NCBI RefSeq assembly: GCF_034321785.1
Contig: NZ_JAXLPB010000005.1
Location: 124,001-188,000 of the forward strand
Direction of reading: 5' to 3'
Length of the DNA: 64,000 nucleotides
Origin: Fulvimarina uroteuthidis
Lineage (GTDB): Bacteria > Pseudomonadota > Alphaproteobacteria > Rhizobiales > Rhizobiaceae
Part shown: piece by piece, positions 45,339-53,799 of the stretch
Layout of the letters: every line of letters starts with the position of its first letter
Numbering within the stretch: position 1 is the first letter of the stretch
Position numbers and translations under genes: made by a program
The notes under the pieces: model-generated
Told to the model about the DNA's origin: nothing
Seen by the model: the letters and a program-made list of their open reading frames with translations, nothing else
Database searches by the model: none

Positions 45339-46154
45339 ATGGTTCGGGATTTGCTGACGGCGTCGGTCTCGGCGCTGCTTCTTGCGGCCGCAACGCCGGC
45401 TTTGGCCGCGGACGGCACGGTGCCGCAGACCGCCTGGTCCGAGATCCGCGGCGCGCTGTACGGCGAACGCGAGATGATCGCGGCAAGCCCGGCCGTCACG
45501 CTCGAAACGCCATACCGCGCCGAAAACGATCTGCGCGTCCCCATGCGCGTGACGGTCGATCTTCCGAGCGGTGAGGCGATCGAGCGGGTGACGCTGATCA
45601 TCGACGAGAATCCAATGCCGGTGTCGGCGGACTTCGAGATGAACACGCCGGTGAACGATTTCACCGCCGAGGTCTCGATGCGTTTCAACGGACCGACCAT
45701 GGTCCACGCCGTCGTGGAAACGGCGACGGGCGACCTCCTGGTGAGCGAGGCCATGGTGAAGACGTCCGGTGTCGGGGCGTGCGCCGCACCGCCCACGACC
45801 GGTGTCGAGGAAGCGCTCGCGACGCTCGGAGACATGACGCTGGACGCGCCGACGATCCTCCGTGGCGCTGGTCCGAAGCCCCGGGAGGTGGCGCTCGATA
45901 TCAGCCATCCCCAGCATTCGGGCATGCAGATGGACCAGATCACGCTGCATTATATTCTGGCTCGCTATGTCCAGACCGTCGAAGCGTTCGCCGATGACGA
46001 ACCGCTCTTCACCATGACCGGCAGCATCAGTCTCAGCGAGGATCCCGAGATCCGGTTCAACGTGCCGAAGCGCGACGTTTCGGCCTTGCGCGTCCGCATG
46101 ACGGACACCGAGGGCGCGATGTTCCAGAAAACGTTCAGTCTCGGCGGAAGCTGA
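45339..46154 (+). CDS. SoxYZ-like fused sulfur carrier (quinoprotein-associated type)
   Basis: Exported protein of 271 aa with a signal peptide (residues 1-23, ALLLAAATPALA-AD), a SoxY-like domain (about 30-150) and a SoxZ-like domain (about 165-265). This matches the family TIGR04557, SoxYZ-like carriers fused in one chain and usually found beside quinoprotein dehydrogenases. SoxY proteins carry substrate on a cysteine near the domain end; here C148 stands in GVGACAAP instead of the classic GGCGG terminus, which is expected when SoxZ is fused behind it. GGAGGAA before the ATG decides the start at 45339. No sox or PQQ-dehydrogenase gene is within the window, so its partner is unknown. Confidence 0.85.
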   Translation: MVRDLLTASVSALLLAAATPALAADGTVPQTAWSEIRGALYGEREMIAASPAVTLETPYRAENDLRVPMRVTVDLPSGEAIERVTLIIDENPMPVSADFEMNTPVNDFTAEVSMRFNGPTMVHAVVETATGDLLVSEAMVKTSGVGACAAPPTTGVEEALATLGDMTLDAPTILRGAGPKPREVALDISHPQHSGMQMDQITLHYILARYVQTVEAFADDEPLFTMTGSISLSEDPEIRFNVPKRDVSALRVRMTDTEGAMFQKTFSLGGS

Positions 46155-46317
46155 CGGCTGTCGCGTCCGTTTTCTTCGGCCGAGGGCACGTCATCGTCGC
46201 CGCGACGCCGGAACGGTGCGCTGCCGGCCCGTCTCGAAACCGATTGCGGTCACCTTTCCCCAAGGCCGGGAAACCGGTCGCGGGCCAGGGCGGCTCTGCG
46301 GATCACGACATCGCTCC

Positions 46318-46770
46318 TTACGCCCAGGGTAGGTTTACCCTCACGGCAAGAGGAAGCTGGACCGGTCTGATCTTCTCGATATCCATCGAAGCACCGGGTG
46401 CCACCGGCTGGTAGTCGGCTTGGGACGTCACGATCTGCGGCGAGCCCGCGAGCTTCGTGTCACGCCCGCCATCGCCGGGTTCCTCGTCCTCGCCGGGAAT
46501 GTCGGAATAGCGCACGCCGGCAAACATCGTGCGGCGATACACCAGACGGGCAGGGCGGACCGGATCGTCGCCGATCTTGATCTGGAATTCCTTCGGCATG
46601 TGCGCCGATTCGGCGAGTGTGAGGAGCGCGCCGGTTGCGGACACGTTTCGCACCACGCAATCGAACGTGGAAAACCCGTTGTTGAAGATGATCTTGGCGC
46701 GCTTGAGAACGCGCATTCGCGGAGCGATCCGTCGTTCCGAGCCATCCGGTTCATGTTCGGGCAGTGCCAT
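46318..46770 (-). CDS. PilZ-domain protein
   Basis: Single PilZ domain protein, about 150 aa, of the cyclic-di-GMP receptor family. The ligand-binding RxxxR pattern appears in ERRIAPRMRV near residues 12-21 and the second motif (D/N)xSxxG in NVSATGALL near residue 43. Beyond the domain the C-terminal 60 residues are polar and probably flexible. It could act as a stand-alone c-di-GMP effector for motility or biofilm, but the partner is unknown. ATG at 46770 is used; another ATG at 46785 adds five residues. The gene is single, downstream of ilvC on the same strand. Confidence 0.88.
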   Translation of the reverse strand: MALPEHEPDGSERRIAPRMRVLKRAKIIFNNGFSTFDCVVRNVSATGALLTLAESAHMPKEFQIKIGDDPVRPARLVYRRTMFAGVRYSDIPGEDEEPGDGGRDTKLAGSPQIVTSQADYQPVAPGASMDIEKIRPVQLPLAVRVNLPWA

Positions 46771-46910
46771 CGCTCGGTCATCCAAACTGAAATCATTCGA
46801 TCCAAGAATGATGCAGGCTGGTTACCATCGGGTGAACGGGCGGGCAGGCGGGCCCTTGCCGTGGTCTTCGGCAAGCGAACGCACCGAAGACCGGGGCCGG
46901 ATCGATCCGG

Positions 46911-46950
46911 CGCGAAAGAAGGGCCGCAGCAACGCGCGCCGCGGCCCCTT
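46911..46950 (-). terminator. Intrinsic terminator after ilvC
   Basis: On the minus strand GGGCCGC (46947-46941) pairs with GCGGCCC (46927-46921), followed by TTCTTTCG. The hairpin begins 13 bases beyond the ilvC stop, so ilvC is probably terminated here. Confidence 0.7.
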
Positions 46951-46959
46951 CGCATGGAT

Positions 46960-47979
46960 TTAGTTGCGGTCCTTGTCGACCAGCGCGTTCGACTTGATCC
47001 ACGGCATCATCGCGCGCAGTTTCTCGCCGACTTCCTCGATCTGATGGCGATCGTTGACGCGGCGGATGCCCTTGAAGCGGGCGGCACCCGAATGCCATTC
47101 CTGCATCCATTCGGAGGTGAACTTTCCGGTCTGGATGTCGGTCAGGACGCGCTTCATCTCGGCCTTGGTCTCGGCGGTGATGATGCGGGGCCCTGTCGCG
47201 TACTCGCCCCACTCGGCGGTGTTGGAGATCGAGTAGTTCATGTTCGCGATGCCGCCCTCATAGATGAGATCGACGATCAGCTTCACCTCGTGCAGACATT
47301 CGAAATACGCCATTTCAGGCGCATAACCGCCCTCGACGAGCGTTTCGAAGCCGGCGCGAATCAGTTCGACGAGACCGCCGCACAGGACGACCTGCTCACC
47401 GAAGAGATCGGTTTCGCACTCTTCCTGGAACGTCGTCTCGATGATCCCGGACCGGCCGCCGCCGACGCCGCAGGCATAGGAGAGGGCGAGATCGAGCGCA
47501 TTGCCGGATGCGTCCTGATGGACGGCGACGAGACAGGGGACGCCGCCGCCCTTCTGGTATTCGCCGCGCACCGTATGGCCTGGGCCCTTGGGCGCGATCA
47601 TGACCACGTCGATGGAGGACTTCGGCTCGATGAGGCCGAAATGGACGTTGAGGCCGTGCGCGAACGCGATCGCCGCACCATCGCGAATGTTCGGCTCGAT
47701 CTCGTTCTTCCAGATGCCGGCCTGGAGCTCGTCGGGCGTCGCCATCATGAGAAGATCGGCCCATTTGGCAGCGTCCGCCACCGACAGAACCTCGAGACCG
47801 TCCGCCTCGACCTTCTTGGCCGTCGCAGATCCGGGCCGCAGCGCGACCTTGAGTTCGGCGGCGCCGGAATCCTTCAGGTTGAGCGCATGGGCGCGCCCCT
47901 GCGAGCCGTAGCCGACGATGGCGACCTTCTTGCCCTTGACGAGATTGAGATCGGCGTCGCGATCGTAATAGACGCGCAT
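46960..47979 (-). CDS. ilvC: Ketol-acid reductoisomerase
   Basis: NADPH- and magnesium-dependent enzyme of valine, leucine and isoleucine synthesis; 339 aa, class I (short form). The cofactor motif GYGSQGRAHALNL is near residue 25, HGLNVHFG follows, and the metal-binding residues lie in the C-terminal knot (QEECETDLFGEQ, ECLHEVKLIVDLIYEGG). No branched-chain leader peptide or other ilv gene is near. It begins 57 bases after the TetR gene on the same strand, so read-through from that gene is possible. A terminator follows. Confidence 0.98.
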   Translation of the reverse strand: MRVYYDRDADLNLVKGKKVAIVGYGSQGRAHALNLKDSGAAELKVALRPGSATAKKVEADGLEVLSVADAAKWADLLMMATPDELQAGIWKNEIEPNIRDGAAIAFAHGLNVHFGLIEPKSSIDVVMIAPKGPGHTVRGEYQKGGGVPCLVAVHQDASGNALDLALSYACGVGGGRSGIIETTFQEECETDLFGEQVVLCGGLVELIRAGFETLVEGGYAPEMAYFECLHEVKLIVDLIYEGGIANMNYSISNTAEWGEYATGPRIITAETKAEMKRVLTDIQTGKFTSEWMQEWHSGAARFKGIRRVNDRHQIEEVGEKLRAMMPWIKSNALVDKDRN

Positions 47980-48035
47980 GGCGTTTCCTTCCTTGGTTTT
48001 GACCGGGGAGGGGTGTTGGCACCCGTTTCGGTTTC

Positions 48036-48692
48036 TCAGTCCCCGCGTGTGGGCGATCCATAAAGGATCATGAAGCGACCGGCAGCCTGTTCGGCCGCGC
48101 GGTCGAGATCGATGTCGCCGATGGAATCATCTCCCAGCAGCAGGCGTATCTGAAGGTCTCCGACCACGAGGCCGAAGAATGTCGAGAAGGCGTTCCCGTC
48201 GTCGGAATAGCGAACGAGCCCGCTGGCACGCGCGGCGACGAACAGCGGCGCGATGCGGCGCGCCATTTCGGCCGGTCCGTTCCTGAGGACGATCGCCCCG
48301 AGATCGAGGGTTTCGGATCCGGCTTCCGCGATGGCGAGCCGGTTCAGGGCGACCGATGTCGGTCCGGACAGGACGCGAAGCCAGTCCTTCGCGAACCGGG
48401 TGAGGGCATCTTCAAGGAACGCGCGATCGATCGGCCCGTTCGGCAGTTCGATGCCCCTCACCTTGGCCGCCTGCCAGCGCACCGTCGCGGTGAGAAGGCC
48501 GTCGCGATCGCCGAACCAGCGATAGAGCGTTTCCTTGGAACAGGAGGCGGAACGCGCGACGGCGATCATGGAAAGCGGACGCTGGCCTTTGACGATGAGG
48601 TCGAGTGTTGCCTCCAGCACGTCGCGCTGGCGGTCGCTCCAGCCCTCGACCGGGCCGTCTTCGACCGGTATCATGTTGCGAAATGCATGCAT
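48036..48692 (-). CDS. TetR/AcrR family transcriptional regulator
   Basis: One-component repressor-type regulator, 218 aa. The N-terminal DNA-binding domain has the helix-turn-helix in LSMIAVARSASCSKETLYRW and FGDRDGLL at about residues 40-68; the remaining 140 residues form the ligand-binding and dimerisation domain, whose ligand cannot be predicted. A 19-bp palindrome lies 20-38 bases upstream of the ATG and is probably its own operator. Targets may include ilvC downstream or genes elsewhere. ATG at 48692 has a GACGG at the right distance; an ATG six codons later is possible. Confidence 0.88.
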   Translation of the reverse strand: MHAFRNMIPVEDGPVEGWSDRQRDVLEATLDLIVKGQRPLSMIAVARSASCSKETLYRWFGDRDGLLTATVRWQAAKVRGIELPNGPIDRAFLEDALTRFAKDWLRVLSGPTSVALNRLAIAEAGSETLDLGAIVLRNGPAEMARRIAPLFVAARASGLVRYSDDGNAFSTFFGLVVGDLQIRLLLGDDSIGDIDLDRAAEQAAGRFMILYGSPTRGD

Positions 48693-48711
48693 CCGTCGCC
48701 CATTTCACGCC

Positions 48712-48730
48712 GAACCGTACGGTACGGTTC
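48712..48730. promoter_or_regulatory. Palindromic operator candidate of the TetR gene
   Basis: GAACCGTACGGTACGGTTC is a perfect inverted repeat: two 9-base arms around one central base. It stands 20-38 bases upstream of the TetR-family start, where promoter elements would be. TetR-family dimers typically bind such dyads and repress their own genes. Confidence 0.6.
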
Positions 48731-48967
48731 TCTCGTGGAAACGGTGGATAGATCATCGCGCGGCCGGCTGCAAGTGGGGCTTTTATCTCCCGAAGAAACG
48801 TCAGCGGCGTCTGGTGGGAAGGATCGAGACCTGTCCTTCGAACGATGGCTGGCCGCGCGGATATCCAGGAGCATCGTGCGCCTCGTCGGGCGTGCGATGC
48901 TCCAGTGATCGTTTGATTGCACGCATCAGACTTTCCGAAAATCGATTCCGCTCTGCAAGCCGATGCT
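48731..48967. other. Gap between mazG and the TetR gene
   Basis: About 240 bases without a credible gene. One short minus-strand frame covers part of it but is rich in Arg, Ser and Asp without similarity. The mazG stop is at its right side. No terminator hairpin was found. Confidence 0.4.
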
Positions 48968-49801
48968 CTAGCGACCCCCGGGCCTCTTGGCCGCCACCCA
49001 ATGGGCCTCCATCTCGTCGAGACTGGCGTCCTCGAGCGTCTTTCCCTCGGCGGCAAGCGCCGTTTCGATATGTTCGAACCGCCTGCGGAACTTGGCGACG
49101 CAGGTTCGCAGCGCCTTTTCCGGGTCGACGTCGTAGAAACGGGCGAGATTGACGACGCTGAAGACGAGATCGCCCAGCTCCTCTTCCCGCTGTTCGGCGC
49201 TGCCGCTCGCGGCGACTTCGCGAAACTCCTGCGTTTCCTCCTCGATCTTCCCGAAGATCGGCTCCGCCTCGGCCCAATCGAACCCGGCCCTGGCGGCTTC
49301 CTTCTGGATCTTCAGGGCAAGGGTCAGGGCAGGGAAGCCGGAAGGAATGTTATCCAATCGCATGGCCTTTTGAAGCGCGGCTTTTTCTCCTAGGATTTTA
49401 AGCCGATCCGCAGCTCTTTCGGCCTTTTCCTCCGCCTTGATACGCTCCCATTGGCCCTTGGCGCTTCCGGCCGTTCGCGCCTGCGCATCGCCGAAGACGT
49501 GCGGATGGCGGCGGATCATCTTCTTGGTGATCGCCTCGACCACGTCCTCGAAGCTGAACCATCCAGCTTCCGCGCCGAGCTGTGCATGGTAGACCACCTG
49601 CAGCAGAAGATCGCCGAGCTCCTCCTTGAGGTCGACGGGATCGTCCCGTTCGATCGCGTCGGCGACTTCATAGGCTTCCTCGATCGTGTAGGGCGCGATC
49701 GTGGAAAAATCCTGCTCCAGGTCCCAGGGGCAGCCGCCGTCCGGATTGCGCAGCGCAGCCATGATCTCGACCAGGCGGTTGATGTCGCGAGACGGCTCCA
49801 T
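48968..49801 (-). CDS. mazG: Nucleoside triphosphate pyrophosphohydrolase MazG
   Basis: All-alpha NTP pyrophosphohydrolase that removes aberrant dNTPs/NTPs; 277 aa with two tandem MazG domains, as in E. coli. Domain 1 has the metal motif EEAYEVADAIERDD near residue 38 followed by LKEELGDLLLQVVYHAQL; domain 2 has EEETQEF near 185 and REEELGDLVFSVVNLARF. GGAG eleven to fourteen bases before the ATG at 49801 supports this start over one 39 codons upstream. It lies on the left of the dif-bearing gap. Confidence 0.95.
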   Translation of the reverse strand: MEPSRDINRLVEIMAALRNPDGGCPWDLEQDFSTIAPYTIEEAYEVADAIERDDPVDLKEELGDLLLQVVYHAQLGAEAGWFSFEDVVEAITKKMIRRHPHVFGDAQARTAGSAKGQWERIKAEEKAERAADRLKILGEKAALQKAMRLDNIPSGFPALTLALKIQKEAARAGFDWAEAEPIFGKIEEETQEFREVAASGSAEQREEELGDLVFSVVNLARFYDVDPEKALRTCVAKFRRRFEHIETALAAEGKTLEDASLDEMEAHWVAAKRPGGR

Positions 49802-50452
49802 GACGCAGCTCCTTGCAGCGGATCCTTTATCCCGGACATCCAAAAGCCCATGCGGCGGGACGATCAAGCGTCCGACGGGCGGCATCCACCGAAAAGCGAA
49901 GTCGGACGCGATCCCCATGGACGATCGCCGCCATTTCGCGGAGCCTGTGATCGAAAGTCATCCGTGCCGGTCCTCGCACAGCGATGCCGACGCATATGCC
50001 GGCGCGATGATGATCGTCGGGAACTGTCGGCGGCCTCAAGAACCAACGCGCCGAGCCGTTCGGCTGCCGGACAACGAACGGTTTCGTAATGAGGTTGCCT
50101 TTACGGGTCGGTGGCGCGGCGGTCCGTAGTCGTCATCGTCGAGACGGTATGGTTAACGGAACATGCCGAAGGGGCGCATCCAGCGTTGCAGGACGTCCAT
50201 CAGTTCCATAATCTATATTATGCAACTCGTATCTGATCGGCGTCTGCCGGGTATCGTTCCGGATCTGTCATCGCCCCAGGGTCTCTCCCACCGGTTCGTT
50301 GCGAGGCCCATCGGTTCGTTGAGAGGATGGCGCCGTGCCTCGGCAGACATCGGCTCTGCTGGCGTGCGGCGGCGAAACGGAGCCGGAAGGATCGTCTTGC
50401 CGATGTGAAACGGTCGTCCATGACGAGCGAAGGATCAGCCGTCGGACATCCG
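49802..50452. other. Long gene-free gap carrying a dif-like site
   Basis: No gene is supported in these 651 bases. Frames up to 80 codons exist on both strands but have chance composition. The striking element is the A+T-rich dif-like palindrome at 50201-50228; otherwise only weak dyads are present. Gaps around dif are often gene-poor. Confidence 0.55.
50201..50228. other. dif: Candidate dif site (XerC/XerD recombination)
   Basis: The 28-base site has the layout of bacterial dif: an 11-base XerC-type arm CAGTTCCATAA, a 6-base centre TCTATA, and an 11-base XerD-type arm TTATGCAACTC. In E. coli dif the corresponding parts are GGTGCGCATAA, TGTATA and TTATGTTAAAT; the inner CATAA and TTATG and five of six central bases match. 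The core CATAAT-CTAT-ATTATG is a perfect dyad in otherwise GC-rich DNA. It is in a gene-free gap, which fits. Orientation could be reversed. Confidence 0.6.
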
Positions 50453-51286
50453 TCACGGTTCGCTGTTGAACGGCACTTCGATGATCAGCCCGTCATGGCC
50501 GGGTTGGACATGGTCCGGTGTCTGGCGCTGGACCGTGTCGTAGTCGAGCGGCGTATGCATGTGGGTGAGCGTCGCGGCCTTCGGGCGCAACCGGTCGATC
50601 CAGCCGAGCGCCTGATCGAGGGAGAAATGACTGGGATGAGTCCGATATTGGAGCGCGCCGAGGACCAGATGATCGAGGTCCTGAAGCCCGGCCTCGGTCT
50701 GCGGCGGGAACGCGCTGACATCGGTGCAATAGGCAAGCGTGCCGAATCGGTACCCCAGCGACCGGATCGACCCGTGGATCTGCGACAAGGGCATGATCGG
50801 GATCGAGCCGCCGGGGCCGTCGATAGAGAACGCCCTTCCCGGCTCGACGACATGCCGGACGGCGACCGGTGGATAGGCGCTGTCGCGCGGCGTCCTGAAG
50901 ATATAGCCGAACGCGGCGACCACACGCTCGAACGTTGCGGCATCGCCGTAGATATCGATGCGCCGTCCTTGCGTCTGCATGAAGGGCCGGACGTCGTCGA
51001 TGCCGTGGATATGGTCGGCATGGGAATGGGTCAGGAGAAGTGCGTCGAGGCGATCGACCCTTGCGGAGATCATCTGCGCGCGGAAATCCGGGCCGCAGTC
51101 GATGGCAAGGCGCGTAATGCCGGTGTCGGCGATCAGTTCGACGAGTGCCGCGGTGCGCGTCCGACGGTTCTTCGGGTTCGACGGATCGCAATTGCCCCAG
51201 TCGCCGGACATGCGCGGAACGCCCGGCGAGGACGAGCAGCCGAGGATCGTCAGCCGCAGACGTTTTTCTGAAGCGTCGCCCGACAT
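50453..51286 (-). CDS. MBL-fold metallo-hydrolase, PhnP-like
   Basis: Metallo-beta-lactamase fold hydrolase, 277 aa, of the PhnP/phosphodiesterase-like group. The metal motif HxHxDH is seen in THSHADHIHG near residue 85, with further ligands in later histidines and aspartates (YCTDVS, THMHTPLD). The opening LTILGCSSSPGVP is characteristic. The natural substrate is uncertain; PhnP cleaves a cyclic ribose phosphate. It lies 6 bases after tatD and ends the metG-tatD-MBL series, an arrangement common in Hyphomicrobiales. Confidence 0.92.
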   Translation of the reverse strand: MSGDASEKRLRLTILGCSSSPGVPRMSGDWGNCDPSNPKNRRTRTAALVELIADTGITRLAIDCGPDFRAQMISARVDRLDALLLTHSHADHIHGIDDVRPFMQTQGRRIDIYGDAATFERVVAAFGYIFRTPRDSAYPPVAVRHVVEPGRAFSIDGPGGSIPIMPLSQIHGSIRSLGYRFGTLAYCTDVSAFPPQTEAGLQDLDHLVLGALQYRTHPSHFSLDQALGWIDRLRPKAATLTHMHTPLDYDTVQRQTPDHVQPGHDGLIIEVPFNSEP

Positions 51287-51292
51287 CGCGTG

Positions 51293-52090
51293 TCAGTTCG
51301 CCCGTCTCGGATCCGGAACCTTCGAGAACAGGCCGAAGAAATTGTCGGACGTCGCCTGCGCAATCTCCTCGATGGATACGCCCTTGACGCCGGCCAGAAC
51401 CTCGGCCGTGTGTCTGGTATAGCCAGGTTCGTTGCGTTTGCCACGATAGGGCATCGGCGCAAGGTAGGGCGCGTCCGTCTCGACCAGCAGGCGGTCCATC
51501 GGCACACGCGCCGCGATGGCGCGCAACGCGTCGGATCGCTTGAACGTCAGGATACCCGAGAACGACACGAAGCCACCGAGTTCGAGACCGGTCTCGGCGA
51601 GGGCGGGTCCGGAAGAGAAGCAGTGGAGAACGAAGGGGAACGCCCCTCGCCCGGTTTCGTCACGCAGGATCGCGGCCATGGCCTCGTCCGCGTCGCGCGA
51701 ATGGATGACGAGAGGAAGCTGCGTTTCGCGCGCAGCCGCGATATGGCGGCGGAAGACGGCTTCCTGCACGTCGCGCGGCGCATGGTCGTAATGGTAGTCG
51801 AGACCCGCCTCGCCGATGGCGACGATCTTGTCGTGGCGTCCGGCCAGCGCGACGAGTGTCCCGGTCTCGACGTCGGGCTCCTCTCCGGCCGAATTCGGAT
51901 GCGTGCCGACGGACGCATAGACGCTGTCGTAGCGGTCCGTCAGGGCGAGAAGCCGGTCGATCCTGGCGACTTTCGTCGAGATGGTGACGAACAACCGGAC
52001 ATCGTTCTCGCGCGCACGCGCGATGACGGCGTCGCGCTCGTCCTCGAAATCGGGAAAGTCGAAATGGCAGTGGCTATCGACGATGAACAT
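51293..52090 (-). CDS. tatD: TatD family metal-dependent hydrolase
   Basis: TIM-barrel metal-dependent hydrolase, 265 aa; E. coli TatD is a 3'-5' exonuclease acting in DNA repair and RNA turnover. HxH in DSHCHFDF near residue 6, the bridging glutamate in AIGEAGLDYHYD near 92, the histidines of VIHSRDAD and LHCFSSG, and the aspartate in VETDAPYLAP are all present. The start overlaps the metG stop by one base (TGATG), so translation is coupled; the MBL hydrolase gene follows after 6 bases. Confidence 0.95.
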   Translation of the reverse strand: MFIVDSHCHFDFPDFEDERDAVIARARENDVRLFVTISTKVARIDRLLALTDRYDSVYASVGTHPNSAGEEPDVETGTLVALAGRHDKIVAIGEAGLDYHYDHAPRDVQEAVFRRHIAAARETQLPLVIHSRDADEAMAAILRDETGRGAFPFVLHCFSSGPALAETGLELGGFVSFSGILTFKRSDALRAIAARVPMDRLLVETDAPYLAPMPYRGKRNEPGYTRHTAEVLAGVKGVSIEEIAQATSDNFFGLFSKVPDPRRAN

Positions 52091-53646
52091 CAGTTCGCGC
52101 TATCGCCTTCTTCCTCGACGAACCGCGGAAAGATCGGTCTGGGGGCCGGAAGCGCGGCGCCCGGCGCCAGACGCGCCGTATTCGTCAGTTCGTCGAAGCC
52201 GCGATCGTTCGCGTGGACGCCGAGTATGTCGAGAAGGTTCGATGCGCTTTCTGGCACGAAGGGCTGGAACAGGATCGCCACCTTGCGCAGCACTTCCGCG
52301 GTGACGTAGAGCACCGTCTGCATTCGGTCGAAATCGCTCTTGCGCAGCGCCCAGGGCTCCTCGCCCGCAAAGTAGCGGTTGGCCTGCGACACGACCGAAA
52401 TGATGGCGTCGAGGATCTTGTGAATTTCCTGGCGGTCGGCGCATGTGCGCGCGATCGCCAGAAGGCCGTCGGCGGCGCCCAGGATCTCCTCGTCGTTCGC
52501 GGTGAATGCGCCGGGCTGCGGCACCTTGCCCTCGCAATGCTTGGCGACCATCGAAAGCGATCGCTGGGCCAGATTGCCAAGATCGTTGGCAAGCTCGGAA
52601 TTCGTCCGGTTGACGATGCCGTCGTGCGAATAATTGCCGTCCTGGCCGAACGGGACCTCGCGCAGGAGGAAGTAGCGAAGGCGATCGAGCCCATAGGTTT
52701 CGACCAGCGCGAACGGGTCGATGACGTTGCCGACCGATTTCGACATCTTCTCGCCGCGGTTGAACAAAAAGCCGTGGGCGAACACGCGCTTGGGCAGCGG
52801 CAGCTTGGCCGACATGAGGAACGCCGGCCAATAGACGGAATGGAACCGGGTGATGTCCTTGCCGATGACGTGGAGGTCGGCCGGCCAGAACCCGGAACGC
52901 TCGCCGTTCGGATCTTCGAGATAGCCGGTCGCCGTGAGATAGTTCGTCAAAGCATCGACCCAGACATACATCACGTGACGTTCGTCGCCCGGAACCGGAA
53001 TGCCCCAGTCGAACGTCGTGCGCGAGATCGACAGATCCCGCAAGCCCGACTTCACGAACGACACGACTTCGTTGCGGCGCTCGTTCGGGCCGATGAAATC
53101 GGGATTGTCCTCGTAGAATTTCAGGAGCGGCTCCTGGAACTTCGACAGGCGGAAGAAATAGCTTTCCTCCTCGATCCATTCGACGGGCGAGCCCTGTGGC
53201 CCGATCCGGGAGCCATCCTCCTTCAGGACGGTTTCGTCCGCGCCGTAATAGGCTTCGTCGCGAACCGAGTACCAGCCGGAATAGCTGTCCTTGTAGATAT
53301 CGCCCGCCTCCTCCATCCGTTTCCAGATGGCCTGGCACGTGGCCTTGTGGCGGGCCTCGCTCGTCCGGATGAAATCGTCGTTCGATCCGCCGAGCGCGAC
53401 CGACATGCGCTGGAACGCGGCCGAGTTCGCGTCCGCCAGTTCACGCGGCGTCAGGCCTTGCGCGCGCGCGTTCTGAAGCATCTTGATGCCATGCTCGTCG
53501 GTCCCCGTCAGGAAGAAGACGTCGTAGCCGTCGAGCCGCTTGAATCGGGCGAGAGCATCCGTCGCGATCAGCTCGTAGGCATGGCCGATATGCGGCTTGC
53601 CGTTCGGATATGAGATCGCCGTCGTCAGATAGTACCGTTCCGCCAT
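52090..53646 (-). CDS. metG: Methionine-tRNA ligase
   Basis: Class I synthetase charging initiator and elongator tRNA-Met; 518 aa. The HIGH motif reads HIGHAYE near residue 18, KMSKS is exact in GEKMSKSVGNV near 302, and the anticodon-binding helical domain runs from about 360. It is the shorter form without the C-terminal EMAP-like domain of E. coli MetG, and the connective peptide lacks clear zinc-knuckle cysteines, typical for this lineage. holB lies 153 bases upstream and tatD overlaps its stop. Confidence 0.97.
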   Translation of the reverse strand: MAERYYLTTAISYPNGKPHIGHAYELIATDALARFKRLDGYDVFFLTGTDEHGIKMLQNARAQGLTPRELADANSAAFQRMSVALGGSNDDFIRTSEARHKATCQAIWKRMEEAGDIYKDSYSGWYSVRDEAYYGADETVLKEDGSRIGPQGSPVEWIEEESYFFRLSKFQEPLLKFYEDNPDFIGPNERRNEVVSFVKSGLRDLSISRTTFDWGIPVPGDERHVMYVWVDALTNYLTATGYLEDPNGERSGFWPADLHVIGKDITRFHSVYWPAFLMSAKLPLPKRVFAHGFLFNRGEKMSKSVGNVIDPFALVETYGLDRLRYFLLREVPFGQDGNYSHDGIVNRTNSELANDLGNLAQRSLSMVAKHCEGKVPQPGAFTANDEEILGAADGLLAIARTCADRQEIHKILDAIISVVSQANRYFAGEEPWALRKSDFDRMQTVLYVTAEVLRKVAILFQPFVPESASNLLDILGVHANDRGFDELTNTARLAPGAALPAPRPIFPRFVEEEGDSAN

Positions 53647-53799
53647 GGTGAATTGTGCGCTCGCTTCGGCTTGAGTTCTTCGTCGTGTCGGATAGCGGAA
53701 AACCCTCCGCCCCTCAATGAACCACCCTCGCCCGCCGCAAGGAATATCCGTTCACCCGCAGGGACGGCCGCACGCCCGCGCGTCGGACGATCGCGCGGG

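Noticed and set aside
46960..48692. TetR gene and ilvC as a dedicated branched-chain regulatory pair
   Set aside because: They are co-oriented with a 57-base gap, but the only operator candidate is upstream of the TetR gene and nothing shows control of ilvC specifically.
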